A program made the position numbers and the translations under genes. Positions 16,783-25,538 of a stretch of 64,000 nt of DNA are shown piece by piece (position 1 is the first letter of the stretch; every line of letters starts with the position of its first letter). Under the pieces are notes generated by a model, which saw nothing but the letters and a program-made list of their open reading frames with translations, was not told the DNA's origin and did not search any database. Source of the DNA: CAVWDU01 sp963840725 (GTDB taxonomy: Bacteria; Pseudomonadota; Gammaproteobacteria; Pseudomonadales; Halieaceae); the NCBI GenBank assembly GCA_963840725.1, contig CAWIZY010000007.1, positions 62,001 to 126,000 on the forward strand. The letters are read 5' to 3'.

Positions 16783-17958
16783 ATGGAGCCCGATAGCGCC
16801 AGGACCTGCTTTGTTATTATGCCGTTCGGTGTGAAACGCGACGCGGCGGGCACCGAAGTCGATTTTGATGCGGTCTACGAGACGATTATCAGGCCGTCCG
16901 CCACCGGTCTCGGCTTTGCGCCTCTGCGATGTGACGAAATCCAGCGCGCCGGCTCTATCCATCGCGATATGTTTCACCATATCGCCGTCGATGAATTGGC
17001 CATCGTTGATATCACCATGCTGAACCCGAACGTCTTTTATGAACTGGGCGTTCGTCATGCATTGCGGCCGTCTATCACTATTATGATGAAGCAACGGGAC
17101 GTAGCAGTGCCTTTCAATATTCAGGGTCAGCGCCTGGTAGAGTATCCGCCGGTTGGAGAGGATCCGGCCCAGGCGATAGCCGCAATCAAGGCATTCATTG
17201 AGGCAGGTGGTGAGTCATCCCGGCCGGACAGCCCGATTTTCAATATCCTTGCAGAGGCGCGCAAGGACTGGAAAGCGGCCCGTATCGAAGAGACACGGCG
17301 TTATCGATACCGCCTTCGCAAGCAGCCGGAGAAGGAGATAGAGATCATTACCGGCGATATTCGACATCTGGATGGTATAGAGGTTTGGGTGAATTCTGAA
17401 AACACCAACCTGCAGATGTCGCGGTTCTTCGACCGTTCGCTCTCCGCCATGATTCGTTATGAGGGAGCGCTGAAAGATGACAACGGTGAAATTCAGCAGG
17501 ATATCATTGCCGAAGAACTCGCGGCGAGCAAAGGGACGCGGGAATCAGTGTCGCCTGGATCGGTCTACGTTACCGGGGCCGGTGCACTGGCGGCTACCCA
17601 TGGCGTAAGAAAAATATTGCACGCGGCGACGGTGGTTGGTGCGCCCGGGACCGGTTATCAGTCGATGCCGGAGGTGGAGCGGTGTGTCGCCCGAGTTCTG
17701 CACAGAATGGATAAGTTGAGCACCGCAGAGCAGCCATTGCAGAGTGTTGTATTCCCGATGCTGGGAACTGGCGCCGGCGGTGGGTCTGTTTACGCTGTAG
17801 CCCCACGATTGCTGTCTGGCGCGATAGATTACCTGGTTCAGAATCCGGACAGCCAGGTAAACAGGGTCTGTTTCTCGGCGTGGAATCAGCGGGACCAGGA
17901 GGCCTGTTTGATGGCGCTCAGCACGATGCAAGAAATTGAAGCCATCCCGCATGGATAA
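16783..17958 (+). CDS. TIR/nucleoside-deoxyribosyltransferase-like domain fused to a Macro domain
   Basis: 391 residues. The N-terminal domain (about 1-145) begins CFVIMPFGVKRD, continues with DFDAVYETIIRPSA, then AIVDITMLNPNVFYELGVRHAL; the Glu87 in the YELG motif corresponds to the catalytic acid of nucleoside deoxyribosyltransferases. The same domain begins bacterial DUF4071 proteins and has been described as TIR-like. The second half (about 185-391) is a Macro domain: IITGDIRHLDGIEVWVNSEN, YVTGAGALAATHGVRKILHA and VFPMLGTGAGGG, the ADP-ribose-binding elements. The predicted role is making, binding or removing a NAD-derived signal or ADP-ribosyl mark. ATG 16756 is an alternative start, overlapping the methyltransferase end. 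Confidence 0.75.
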   Translation: MEPDSARTCFVIMPFGVKRDAAGTEVDFDAVYETIIRPSATGLGFAPLRCDEIQRAGSIHRDMFHHIAVDELAIVDITMLNPNVFYELGVRHALRPSITIMMKQRDVAVPFNIQGQRLVEYPPVGEDPAQAIAAIKAFIEAGGESSRPDSPIFNILAEARKDWKAARIEETRRYRYRLRKQPEKEIEIITGDIRHLDGIEVWVNSENTNLQMSRFFDRSLSAMIRYEGALKDDNGEIQQDIIAEELAASKGTRESVSPGSVYVTGAGALAATHGVRKILHAATVVGAPGTGYQSMPEVERCVARVLHRMDKLSTAEQPLQSVVFPMLGTGAGGGSVYAVAPRLLSGAIDYLVQNPDSQVNRVCFSAWNQRDQEACLMALSTMQEIEAIPHG

Positions 17959-18062
17959 TCAGCGCCAGCATAAGCTGTCCGGTACCCGGGCCAGCGGCCA
18001 CTCGGGTGCCGGGTGCGGCCCTCGCGCTTGGGAAGCGGGGCGCTGTCCACCGCAACTGCACT

Positions 18063-19421
18063 ATGAATAAACCGATCTGCCTGGTGGTGTTTCCGGTGGG
18101 TCAGTCCGATGACAGCCCACTGGACAGGAGCCACTTTGACCGTGTCTTTGAGCGCGCTGTCGGGCCCGCCGCAGAGGCCATGGGCATGCTGGCGATCAGG
18201 GCTGACGATTCTATGGTCTCCGTAACCGGCGGTTCAGTGTTACTCGATCAACTGGCCCTGGCTGATTTCGCCCTGATTGATGTCAGTGCCGGTGGCGCGC
18301 GGGCGCTGTATAGTCTCGGTGTCCGGGCGGCATTGCACGCGGGGAGCAACCAGCTGATGTTCGCCGAGACTCACCCGCCCGGGTTTGCTGTCGATACGCA
18401 GGATGCGGTGCGTTACCGGCAAAACTCAGAGGGCGAATTTGGCGAGGCAGAGGCAGTCAGCCTGCGGGTCGCGTTGCAGCGCCGGATGCCAACGCAGTTC
18501 GGAGGGGCCGGTCGCCAGGGTGGGGCAGACAATCCTCTCGCCCGGCTGCTACTGCCCTGGCGCCCGCCGCTGATCGCCCGCCTGAAGACCGATGTGTTTC
18601 GTGATCAGGTGGTCTACTCACATGTCTTGAAAGAGCGCTTGGCAGGCGCGCGTCAAGAGCGCGACTTCGATGCACTGGCGCAGATTGAACGCGAGCTCGG
18701 TGACATGGGCGGGATCGAAACTGCGCTGCTCGTCGATCTTCTCTTGTCGTATCGGGCAGTTGACGCCTGGCAGGGTATGGTCGACCTGGTATCGCGCCTG
18801 CCGGCCCTGGTGCGCGCCACCGTGCTGGTGCGTGAACAACTGGGTTTTGCGCTCAACCGCCTGGGGCGGGGTGAGGAGGCACTCGCCGTATTACAGACAG
18901 TACTCGATGAACAGGGTCCCAGTTCCGAGACCTGCCCCCTGATAGGACGAGTCTACAAAGACCGGTGGCTGGCGGCGCGGCAGGCAGGTGATGCAGAGGC
19001 GGCCGCAGTGGCGCTGGATCGAGCCATCAGCGCCTATGTCAGCGGGTTTGAGGCTGACTGCAGAGATTCGTACCCCGGTATCAATGCCCTTACTTTGTTA
19101 GACCTGCGTGGAGATGCCGGGTCACAGGCACAAAAGCAACGGCTGTTACCCATCGTGGCCTATGCGGTTGATCGCCGTATTGGCTCCGGTGATGCCGATT
19201 ACTGGGACTATGCAACCCGTCTTGAGCTGTCGGTGCTGGCCGATGACGCCACCGCCGCTGAGCTCGCCCTGGCGGATGCGTTGCTGCAGGTGCGGGAATC
19301 CTGGGAGCCGAAAAATACGCTGGGTAATCTTTGCCTGATACGCGCTGAACGTCGAATCCGCGGCGACCACCAGGCCTGGCTGGATGACATCATTGTGCAG
19401 TTGGAAAGGGCTTCAAGCTAG
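18063..19421 (+). CDS. TIR-like domain plus DUF4071/TPR-S (MAP3K TRAFs-binding-like) protein
   Basis: 452 residues. The N-terminal domain (1-150) is a degenerate copy of the one in the preceding gene: the acidic YELG motif reads YSLG (Ser84), suggesting loss of catalysis. The rest (about 170-450) matches DUF4071: ETALLVDLLLSYRAVDAW, REQLGFALNRLGRGEEAL, GPSSETCPLIGRVYKDRW, GFEADCRDSYPGINALTLL and RRIGSGDADYWDYATRLEL. In animals this unit is part of ASK/MAP3K5 kinases; comparative-genomic work has proposed that the bacterial TPR-S region senses NAD-derived signals in immune systems. The ATG at 18063 was chosen; it lies 104 bp after the Macro gene. Confidence 0.78.
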   Translation: MNKPICLVVFPVGQSDDSPLDRSHFDRVFERAVGPAAEAMGMLAIRADDSMVSVTGGSVLLDQLALADFALIDVSAGGARALYSLGVRAALHAGSNQLMFAETHPPGFAVDTQDAVRYRQNSEGEFGEAEAVSLRVALQRRMPTQFGGAGRQGGADNPLARLLLPWRPPLIARLKTDVFRDQVVYSHVLKERLAGARQERDFDALAQIERELGDMGGIETALLVDLLLSYRAVDAWQGMVDLVSRLPALVRATVLVREQLGFALNRLGRGEEALAVLQTVLDEQGPSSETCPLIGRVYKDRWLAARQAGDAEAAAVALDRAISAYVSGFEADCRDSYPGINALTLLDLRGDAGSQAQKQRLLPIVAYAVDRRIGSGDADYWDYATRLELSVLADDATAAELALADALLQVRESWEPKNTLGNLCLIRAERRIRGDHQAWLDDIIVQLERASS

Positions 19422-19530
19422 CTTGAACTGCGCGACGCAGAGGATAACGTGGCACACTATCGGCAGCCGTTTGCAGTGCAGGGCTGCCAAGGCACGCTAC
19501 CGATCCCACCATGGATTTACAGGCGATAAC

Positions 19531-19914
19531 ATGAGTTTCAGTATTACATTGACCCCGCGCTTCTATGAGACCGACGCGCTCGGACATATCAATAACGCCG
19601 CTATCGCCGCCTGGTTTGAAGTGGTGCGTATCGGCTGGTTGGAATCGCTCACGGGCAGTGCGGTCGGGATCGACAAGAACTGGGTCCTGGCGTCGCTCAA
19701 GCTGGATTTCGTCGCCGAGACGTTTTACGGCTCAGACGTCACCGCTAGCGTGACGGATGCCAGCGTTGGCAATAGCTCACTGACTGTGCATTGCGAAATG
19801 TCTCAGAACCAGCGGATTACGGTGCGGGGAACGGCGGTGCTGGTGCATTTGAACCTGCAGACCAAGGAAACCCTGCGGATTGCTGACAGCCTGCGCAAAC
19901 AGCTGCCTCAGTAG
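19531..19914 (+). CDS. hotdog-fold acyl-CoA thioesterase (4HBT type)
   Basis: 127 residues of the YbgC/4HBT pattern: RFYETDALGHINNAAIAAWFE, with the catalytic Asp followed by GHINN. Such enzymes hydrolyse acyl-CoA thioesters in the cytoplasm. The ATG at 19531 starts MSFSITLTPRF. The gene ends 47 bp before the convergent pdxJ stop. Confidence 0.85.
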   Translation: MSFSITLTPRFYETDALGHINNAAIAAWFEVVRIGWLESLTGSAVGIDKNWVLASLKLDFVAETFYGSDVTASVTDASVGNSSLTVHCEMSQNQRITVRGTAVLVHLNLQTKETLRIADSLRKQLPQ

Positions 19915-19961
19915 CCTCATTTGCGGTCTGCTGGGCCGCTGGATCTGCCGCGTCCCGGGTA

Positions 19962-20723
19962 TTACGCTCCCAGGGCGCGCCGGTAGGCCGCGACGGCACT
20001 GGCCAGGCCGATGCTCAGCGCGTCCACCGTGAGTGCATGTCCGATGGAGACCTCCAGGAGTCCGGGAACAGCGGCAAACCGCGGCAGGTTGTGCAGATCG
20101 AGGTCGTGACCAGCGTTTAATCCCAACCCCTCTTCGGCGGCCACTTCTGCGGCGATAAGGTAGCGACGGAATACGGCGTCGATCGCTGTATTGGTGCTGC
20201 AGGCGCGGGCGTAGGCCTCGGTGTACAGCTCAATACGATCGGTGCCGGTCTGCGCTGCCAATCGGATCTGTTCGGGGTCAGGGTCCATAAATAAGCTGGT
20301 CCGAATGCCCAGCGCCTGCAGCTGGCTTACCAGGGGCGCGATCCGGTCGCCGTCCCGTTTGAGGTCAAAGCCGTGGTCGGAGGTTAGCTGTCCGTCTCCG
20401 TCAGGCACCAGCGTGCACTGTGTGGGCCGTATCTCACTGACCAGTGCAAGGAAACCCGGATAGTCGCTAACGCCGCGTCTGTCGCTGGCACGTGGCCCGG
20501 TGAAGGGATTGCCCTCAATATTAAACTCCACCGCCAGAGCAGCGGCCAGGTCAAAGCAATCCTGCACTCTGATGTGGCGCTGGTCGGGACGCGGGTGGAC
20601 GGTAATGCCCTCTGCGCCAGCCTCCACACAGATACGGGCATGGCGGGGAATGTCCGGATTAGTGGTGTCCCGGGAATTGCGAATCAGGGCGATCTTGTTC
20701 AGATTGACGCTGAGGGCAATCAC
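19962..20723 (-). CDS. pdxJ: pyridoxine 5-phosphate synthase
   Basis: 253 residues, a TIM barrel that condenses 1-deoxyxylulose 5-phosphate with 3-amino-1-hydroxyacetone 1-phosphate in vitamin B6 synthesis. Diagnostic segments are ALSVNLNKIALIRNSR, GAEGITVHPRPDQRHI, FNIEGNP, TLVPD and the phosphate-binding end GLNAGHDLDLHNLP and EVSIGHALTVDAL. The NKIALIRN start is the form found in a subset of proteobacteria and Bacteroidetes. Its ATG overlaps the stop of the ppiA-like gene by 4 bp, so the two are translationally coupled. Confidence 0.93.
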   Translation of the reverse strand: MIALSVNLNKIALIRNSRDTTNPDIPRHARICVEAGAEGITVHPRPDQRHIRVQDCFDLAAALAVEFNIEGNPFTGPRASDRRGVSDYPGFLALVSEIRPTQCTLVPDGDGQLTSDHGFDLKRDGDRIAPLVSQLQALGIRTSLFMDPDPEQIRLAAQTGTDRIELYTEAYARACSTNTAIDAVFRRYLIAAEVAAEEGLGLNAGHDLDLHNLPRFAAVPGLLEVSIGHALTVDALSIGLASAVAAYRRALGA

Positions 20724-21292
20724 AGCAAGCTCTTGCGTACGATCTCGAGAATGACAATGGGCTCGGTGGGGACATCGCTGTAAGGGCCCAGTTTCTGCAC
20801 CGGCGCAGAGGCAATGAAGTCCACTACGTTCATGCCCTCTGTGACCTCACCGAACACGGTATAGCCCTCCTGGCCGGGCTGCCAGTCCAGTTGCAGATTG
20901 GTGCGCTGGTTGATGAAGAACTGGGCAGTAGCGGAATCGGGGTCGTTGAGGCGTGCCATCGCGATGGTGCCGCGTACATTGTGCAATTTGTTCCTGGATT
21001 CGTTAGCTATCGGCTCCCCGACCTCCTTTTCACTCATGTCCGGCATAAAGCCGCCACCCTGAATCATAAAGTTGGAGATGACGCGGTGAAAGATAGTGCC
21101 ATTGTAGTGGCCGCTATCAACGTATTTGAGAAAGTTCTCCACGGTGACAGGCGCCTTGTCGCGAAACAGCCGCAGATGAAAATCGCCGTTGTTTGTCCTT
21201 ATAGTGACCTGTGGGTTGGGTAGGCCAGTGTCTGCCGCCGCAGCCACCCCGGGCATAAGCAGGGCCGCGCCCAGCAGTAGTAGTTTCAGCAT
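20720..21292 (-). CDS. ppiA: periplasmic-type peptidyl-prolyl cis-trans isomerase (cyclophilin)
   Basis: 190 residues with a signal peptide (MLKLLLLGAALLMPGVAAAA) and a cyclophilin domain: VTVENFLKYVDSGHYNGTIFHRVI, FMIQGGGF, GTIAMARLNDPDSATAQFFIN and YTVFGEVTEGM. It catalyses proline isomerisation during folding in the periplasm. The ATG at 21292 starts the signal peptide; the open frame extends further upstream without family resemblance. Upstream of and coupled to pdxJ. Confidence 0.88.
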   Translation of the reverse strand: MLKLLLLGAALLMPGVAAAADTGLPNPQVTIRTNNGDFHLRLFRDKAPVTVENFLKYVDSGHYNGTIFHRVISNFMIQGGGFMPDMSEKEVGEPIANESRNKLHNVRGTIAMARLNDPDSATAQFFINQRTNLQLDWQPGQEGYTVFGEVTEGMNVVDFIASAPVQKLGPYSDVPTEPIVILEIVRKSLL

Positions 21293-21311
21293 TGTGTTAA
21301 TCGCTCCTGAG

Positions 21312-22001
21312 TCAGGCCCAACTGGAGCCGCCGCGGCGCCGTGGCCACAGTCTAGGCACCACCAGGGTGATAATGACGCCAAGCAATACCGCCAGGGCGC
21401 CGTTGATGAAGGCTTCGCTATCCAGCTTGTCTTGCAGCCGCAGGTTCTCCGCTTCGAGCATTTCTACACTGGATCGCAGCATCTCCGACTGCTCCACCAG
21501 TCGGCGGTTGTTGGCGTCCAACTGTATTGCATCGCCGGAGATCTGTTTGATGGCGGCAAGTTCATCATTGATGCTGTTGAATTCCACGCCGGTCGTCTCG
21601 AGTTGCTCACGCAGGGCATCACGCTCGGCGGTCAGGGCCGCCAGCTGCTGGTCGAAGGCGGCCTTCTCCAGCCCGAGTTCTTCAGCACGTGCGATCGCAG
21701 CATCCAGGCGCATTTTGGCCGGTAGCTCTCGCATGAGGTACTGGGTGCGAATCCAGCCCGTATTGCCCTTTGGCGTTGTGACTTCCGCCCAGACCTTGTC
21801 TTTAGAGGTGCGTGCGATTTTCAGTCGTGTGCCGGAGGGGATGCCACGGTGAATAACCCGGTAATCGCCGCCTGCACCGCTACGCAGCGGGATATATTGA
21901 ACGTCGCTGACGTAACGGATGTCCTGGGCCCGGGTCACAGGGCTCCAGGTGAACGCCAGTGACAGGGCGAGCAGCAAGGGGAGCAAGTCGCGTCGCAACA
22001 T
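21312..22001 (-). CDS. TIGR04211-family SH3 domain protein (YgiM-like)
   Basis: 229 residues in the order signal peptide (to about residue 25, SPVTRAQ), bacterial SH3 domain (YVSDVQYIPLRSGAGGDYRVIHRGIPSGTRLKI), a long coiled coil (about 95-195, LTAERDALREQLETTGVEF) and a C-terminal membrane helix (ALAVLLGVIITLVVPRLW) with a basic tail. This matches the YgiM/TIGR04211 layout: anchored in the inner membrane with the SH3 domain in the periplasm. Function unknown. Confidence 0.85.
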   Translation of the reverse strand: MLRRDLLPLLLALSLAFTWSPVTRAQDIRYVSDVQYIPLRSGAGGDYRVIHRGIPSGTRLKIARTSKDKVWAEVTTPKGNTGWIRTQYLMRELPAKMRLDAAIARAEELGLEKAAFDQQLAALTAERDALREQLETTGVEFNSINDELAAIKQISGDAIQLDANNRRLVEQSEMLRSSVEMLEAENLRLQDKLDSEAFINGALAVLLGVIITLVVPRLWPRRRGGSSWA

Positions 22002-22072
22002 GGAGTGTCCGATGGTTTTCTGCCAATGAATGGGGCGGTATTGTACCGGAAGTTTGCGCCGCTGTGCGTATG

Positions 22073-22372
22073 TTAAGGCAGCACCGGTTTGAATGGTTTG
22101 ACGGTAACCCGGGTAAAAACGCCGGCTTCCACGTAGGGGTCCGCATCCGCCCAGGCCGTTGCTGCCTCCAGGCTGTCGAATTCAGCAATGATCAGGCTGC
22201 CGGTAAAGCCGGCCTCACCCGGGTCCGGTGTATCCGCTGCCGGATGCGGCCCGGCGGCAAGTACCCGGCCGGCCTCGACCAGTAACTGGATTCGAGCCAA
22301 GTGTGCGGGTCTCGCTCGCTGGCGCAGAGGCAGGCTGTTTTCCACGTCTTCGCAGAGTATGGCGTAGTACAT
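22073..22372 (-). CDS. yciI: YciI-family protein
   Basis: 99 residues beginning MYYAILCEDVENSLPLRQRARPAHL, with the His and Asp positions (RPAHLARI, FDSLEAATAWADADPYVEAGVF) of the YciI ferredoxin-like fold. The enzymatic role is not established. It follows yciB by 9 bp on the same strand, the arrangement seen in many gammaproteobacteria. Confidence 0.88.
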   Translation of the reverse strand: MYYAILCEDVENSLPLRQRARPAHLARIQLLVEAGRVLAAGPHPAADTPDPGEAGFTGSLIIAEFDSLEAATAWADADPYVEAGVFTRVTVKPFKPVLP

Positions 22373-22381
22373 ATACGGGCC

Positions 22382-22969
22382 TTATTTTTCGGTCACTTCC
22401 TGTTCTTTCAGGTGCGGCGACACCAGCACCGCAGTGAGTACTGTCAGCAGCAGGGTGAATCCAATAGCAGAATACAGTTTATAACTCACCCAGGTGGCTT
22501 CGCTGAATGAGTAAGCAACGTAGAGGTTGAGGGCGCCGACTATGGCAAAATTGCTGACCCATAACCAGTTGAGTCGACTCCATACAGGCCCCGGCAGTTG
22601 CAATTGACTTCCCAGCGTGCGTTCCATGAGGTTTTTTTCACCGACAAACTGTGACGCGCCGAAGACGAGCGCCAGTGCCCAATTGAAAATGGTCGGCTTC
22701 CACTGGATAAAAACCTGATTGCGAAATACCAGCGTAGCGCCACCGAACAGCACCACAGCCGCCAGCATCCAAAGCAGGCGTTTCTCCAACTTGCGCGTGA
22801 GTGCCCAGGTGATAGCCACCTGAATCACGGTCGCTGTCATCAATACGGCGGTGGCGGTAAAAATACCGTCAAAGGTGTATTTCCAGTCTCCCAAGTGCAC
22901 CGTCTCGCCGTCCAGCTGATAGACGATAAAGAACAGGGCGATAGGAACGAACTCAAGTAATTGCCGCAT
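22382..22969 (-). CDS. yciB: inner membrane septation protein A (YciB)
   Basis: 195 residues with five to six hydrophobic helices and the family segments FVPIALFFIVYQ, QWKPTIFNWALALVFGAS, LNWLWVSNFAIVGALNLYVAY. YciB/IspZ is an inner-membrane protein connected with cell-envelope maintenance and septation. The ATG at 22969 (MRQLLEFVPI) is the conserved start. Divergent from rnm. Confidence 0.92.
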   Translation of the reverse strand: MRQLLEFVPIALFFIVYQLDGETVHLGDWKYTFDGIFTATAVLMTATVIQVAITWALTRKLEKRLLWMLAAVVLFGGATLVFRNQVFIQWKPTIFNWALALVFGASQFVGEKNLMERTLGSQLQLPGPVWSRLNWLWVSNFAIVGALNLYVAYSFSEATWVSYKLYSAIGFTLLLTVLTAVLVSPHLKEQEVTEK

Positions 22970-23083
22970 GGCAGATGATCGGCTCCGGCATGTTATCATG
23001 CGTGTTTGCTAGGTGGATGCGCAAAGATAGCCGGAACCGCACACGATGGCAAAGCCAATTAACCGAAGTCGAGGTCCCGTGAC

Positions 23084-23953
23084 GTGTTGATCGATTTACA
23101 TACCCATAGCACTGCCTCCGATGGAGCGTTGACGCCGGTTGAACTGGTCGAACGTGCCATTGCGGCGAACGTGGAGCAGTTGGCTATCACTGACCACGAC
23201 TGTGTGAACGGGTTTGTGGCTGCGCAAGCGTACTGCAGAGACCGGAATCCGACCCTGCGACTGGTGCCCGGGGTTGAGTTCTCCTGTCGTTGGTCCGGCA
23301 CGACCATCCATATCCTGGGGCTGGGTATGATGGTGGAGCACCCCGCCATGGAAGAGGGGCTGGCGGTGCTCGCACGCGCAAGAATCGACCGCGGTGAGAA
23401 GATCGGAAAGCGCCTGGCGAAGCTCGGCTTTGCCGGCGCGCTGAATGGCGCTCAGGCCCTGGCCGGGTCCAGTCAGCTGGGTCGGCCACATTTTGCCGAC
23501 TGGATGGTGGCGCAGGGACATGTTGCAGACGCTCAGGAGGCTTTTGAGCGCTATCTTGGTCAGGGTAAAACGGGCGATGTGAAAGCCTTCTGGCCGGAGT
23601 TGGCCGACGCGGTGAGTTGGATTACCAATGCCGGTGGTGTGGCGGTGGTTGCCCACCCGCTGAAATACCGATTCACCCGCGCAAAGCTGCGACGACTGAT
23701 TGCTGACTTTGTCGCGGCGGGCGGAGCAGGGGTAGAGGCGATATCGGGTCGTCAGGCGACCGGCCAGCTTTCCGGGCTGCTGCGGCTGGCGGCGGAGTTC
23801 GACCTGGAAGTATCGGCGGGCAGTGACTTCCATCGCGACAGCACCTACGGTGCCGACCTGGGCGTCGATGTGTCATCGCTGCGACGCGCTAAGGGGATTT
23901 GGGAGCGCTGGAGCGAGTCACCACTTCCCGAGCGGGTGATGGCCAGACAATAA
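23084..23953 (+). CDS. rnm: PHP-domain 5'-3' exoribonuclease (RNase AM)
   Basis: 289 residues of the PHP superfamily (YciV/TrpH): metal ligands in LIDLHTHSTASDGALTP, AITDHDCVNGF, GVEFSC, VVAHPLKY and AGSDFHRDS. The E. coli homologue trims 5' ends of rRNA and degrades short RNAs and 3',5'-bisphosphonucleotides. GTG start, directly followed by LIDLHTHS. Gap of 27 bp to the yciO-like gene, in the usual rnm-yciO order. Confidence 0.9.
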   Translation: MLIDLHTHSTASDGALTPVELVERAIAANVEQLAITDHDCVNGFVAAQAYCRDRNPTLRLVPGVEFSCRWSGTTIHILGLGMMVEHPAMEEGLAVLARARIDRGEKIGKRLAKLGFAGALNGAQALAGSSQLGRPHFADWMVAQGHVADAQEAFERYLGQGKTGDVKAFWPELADAVSWITNAGGVAVVAHPLKYRFTRAKLRRLIADFVAAGGAGVEAISGRQATGQLSGLLRLAAEFDLEVSAGSDFHRDSTYGADLGVDVSSLRRAKGIWERWSESPLPERVMARQ

Positions 23954-23980
23954 CAACAGAACAATAACGGACAACAGAAC

Positions 23981-24604
23981 GTGAGCCAGTTTTTTCAGAT
24001 ACACCCCGACAACCCCCAGTCGCGTCTGATCCGTCAGGCCACGGATATCGTGCGAGCGGGCGGCGTGCTGGTCTATCCGACGGACTCAGCCTATGCCCTG
24101 GGTTGCCAGATTGGTAACAAAGGGGCAGTTGACCGCATCCGGCGGATCCGTAAGCTTGACGATCGCCACAATTTTACCCTGGTTTGTCGAGACCTCTCCG
24201 AGATCGCCGTCTATGCCAAGGTCGATAATGCCGCTTATCGCCTGCTCAAACACGCTACCCCCGGCCCCTATACCTTTATCCTCAAGGCGACTTCGGAAGT
24301 GCCGCGGCGATTAATGCACCCAAAGCGCAAAACAGTGGGTTTGCGAGTACCGGAGAATCGGATCGCTCAGGCATTGCTGGAGGATATGGGTGAGCCACTG
24401 ATGAGTGTCACGCTTGTGATGCCCGGCGACGAGTACCCGTTGATAGACCCTTACGATATTCGCCAGACGCTGGAGCATGACGTGGACCTGGTCATTGATG
24501 GTGGTTACTGCGGTATGGAGCCGACGACTGTTGTCGACCTCGCCGATGAGACACCGGTAATGCTGCGGGTCGGCAAGGGAGATCCCGCGCCTTTTGAGGG
24601 TTGA
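23981..24604 (+). CDS. yciO: YciO-type (Sua5/TsaC-fold) threonylcarbamoyl-AMP synthase-like protein
   Basis: 207 residues with a YrdC/Sua5 core: VRAGGVLVYPTDSAYALGC, RRIRKLDDRHNFTLVCRDLSE, YTFILKATSEVPRR and KTVGLRVPE. YciO differs from TsaC in the segment after RxIRKLD and its activity in t6A synthesis is weak or debated. GTG start 27 bp after rnm; scpA follows 60 bp downstream. Confidence 0.88.
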   Translation: MSQFFQIHPDNPQSRLIRQATDIVRAGGVLVYPTDSAYALGCQIGNKGAVDRIRRIRKLDDRHNFTLVCRDLSEIAVYAKVDNAAYRLLKHATPGPYTFILKATSEVPRRLMHPKRKTVGLRVPENRIAQALLEDMGEPLMSVTLVMPGDEYPLIDPYDIRQTLEHDVDLVIDGGYCGMEPTTVVDLADETPVMLRVGKGDPAPFEG

Positions 24605-24664
24605 TGAGGTATACTCGACCACTCAGAAAGTGCGCCTTACGGCGTTGCAGAATCAATTGCAGGT

Positions 24665-25537
24665 ATGGCCGTGTCCAGTGACGATTCCACCCCCGATACT
24701 TTACCACCGGTGAGCTCAGCGACCCAGGGCGATACCGCTGTGGCATTGCACCCGCAACAGAGCGAGATGCCCTTTGCCGTGGTGATGGGCAAAGCCGTTA
24801 CTGAACTCCCCAAAGACCTGTATATACCGCCGCAGGCTTTGGAGGTGTTCCTGGAGGCCTTTGAAGGCCCGCTGGACCTGCTGCTATACCTGATCAAGCG
24901 TCAAAACCTCGATATTCTCGAAATCGATGTGTCGGAGATTACCGTCCAGTACATGCACTACGTCGAGTTGATGGACGCTATGCAGTTCGAACTGGCGTCG
25001 GAATACCTGCTGATGGCGGCCATGCTGGCCGAGATCAAGTCACGCATGTTGCTGCCCCGCTCAGTGGAAACCGATGCGGAAGAGGAAGACCCGCGGGCAC
25101 TGCTAATCCGCCGCCTGCAGGAGTATGAGCGTTTCAAAAAAGCCGCTGAGGATATCGAAGAGATGCCCCGCCTGGAGCGGGACACCTGGGTAGGCAGCGC
25201 TGAGCCGCCTCAGCTCGACCGCGCGAGGCCGGACCCCGAAGTGGATATGCGGGAATTGCTCCTTGCACTCGGTGGCGTGTTGCGCAGAGCCGATATGTAT
25301 GAAAGTCACCATGTCCAGCGCGAGGCGCTCTCTACGCGCGAGCGTATGTCAGAAGTGCTCGCTCGTCTCTCGGGGCAGCAGTTTGTCCCGTTTGTCACGT
25401 TGTTTACTGCTCGGGAGGGGCGTCTGGGTGTGGTTGTGACATTTCTCGCCCTGATGGAGCTGATAAAGGAGTCGCTGGTGGAAATTGTGCAGACCGAGGA
25501 TTTTGGTCCCATCCACGTCAAAGCGAGAGCGGAGTAA
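24665..25537 (+). CDS. scpA: segregation and condensation protein A
   Basis: 290 residues. Diagnostic is FEGPLDLLLYLIKRQNLDILEIDVSEI (shown in part here), then EYLLMAAMLAEIKSRMLLP; the C-terminal winged helix ends with SLVEIVQTEDFGPIHVK. ScpA is the kleisin bridging the SMC heads; ScpB binds it. There is an N-terminal extension of about 60 residues before the FEGPLDLL core. One base separates its stop from the scpB start. Confidence 0.93.
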   Translation: MAVSSDDSTPDTLPPVSSATQGDTAVALHPQQSEMPFAVVMGKAVTELPKDLYIPPQALEVFLEAFEGPLDLLLYLIKRQNLDILEIDVSEITVQYMHYVELMDAMQFELASEYLLMAAMLAEIKSRMLLPRSVETDAEEEDPRALLIRRLQEYERFKKAAEDIEEMPRLERDTWVGSAEPPQLDRARPDPEVDMRELLLALGGVLRRADMYESHHVQREALSTRERMSEVLARLSGQQFVPFVTLFTAREGRLGVVVTFLALMELIKESLVEIVQTEDFGPIHVKARAE

Positions 25538-25538
25538 C

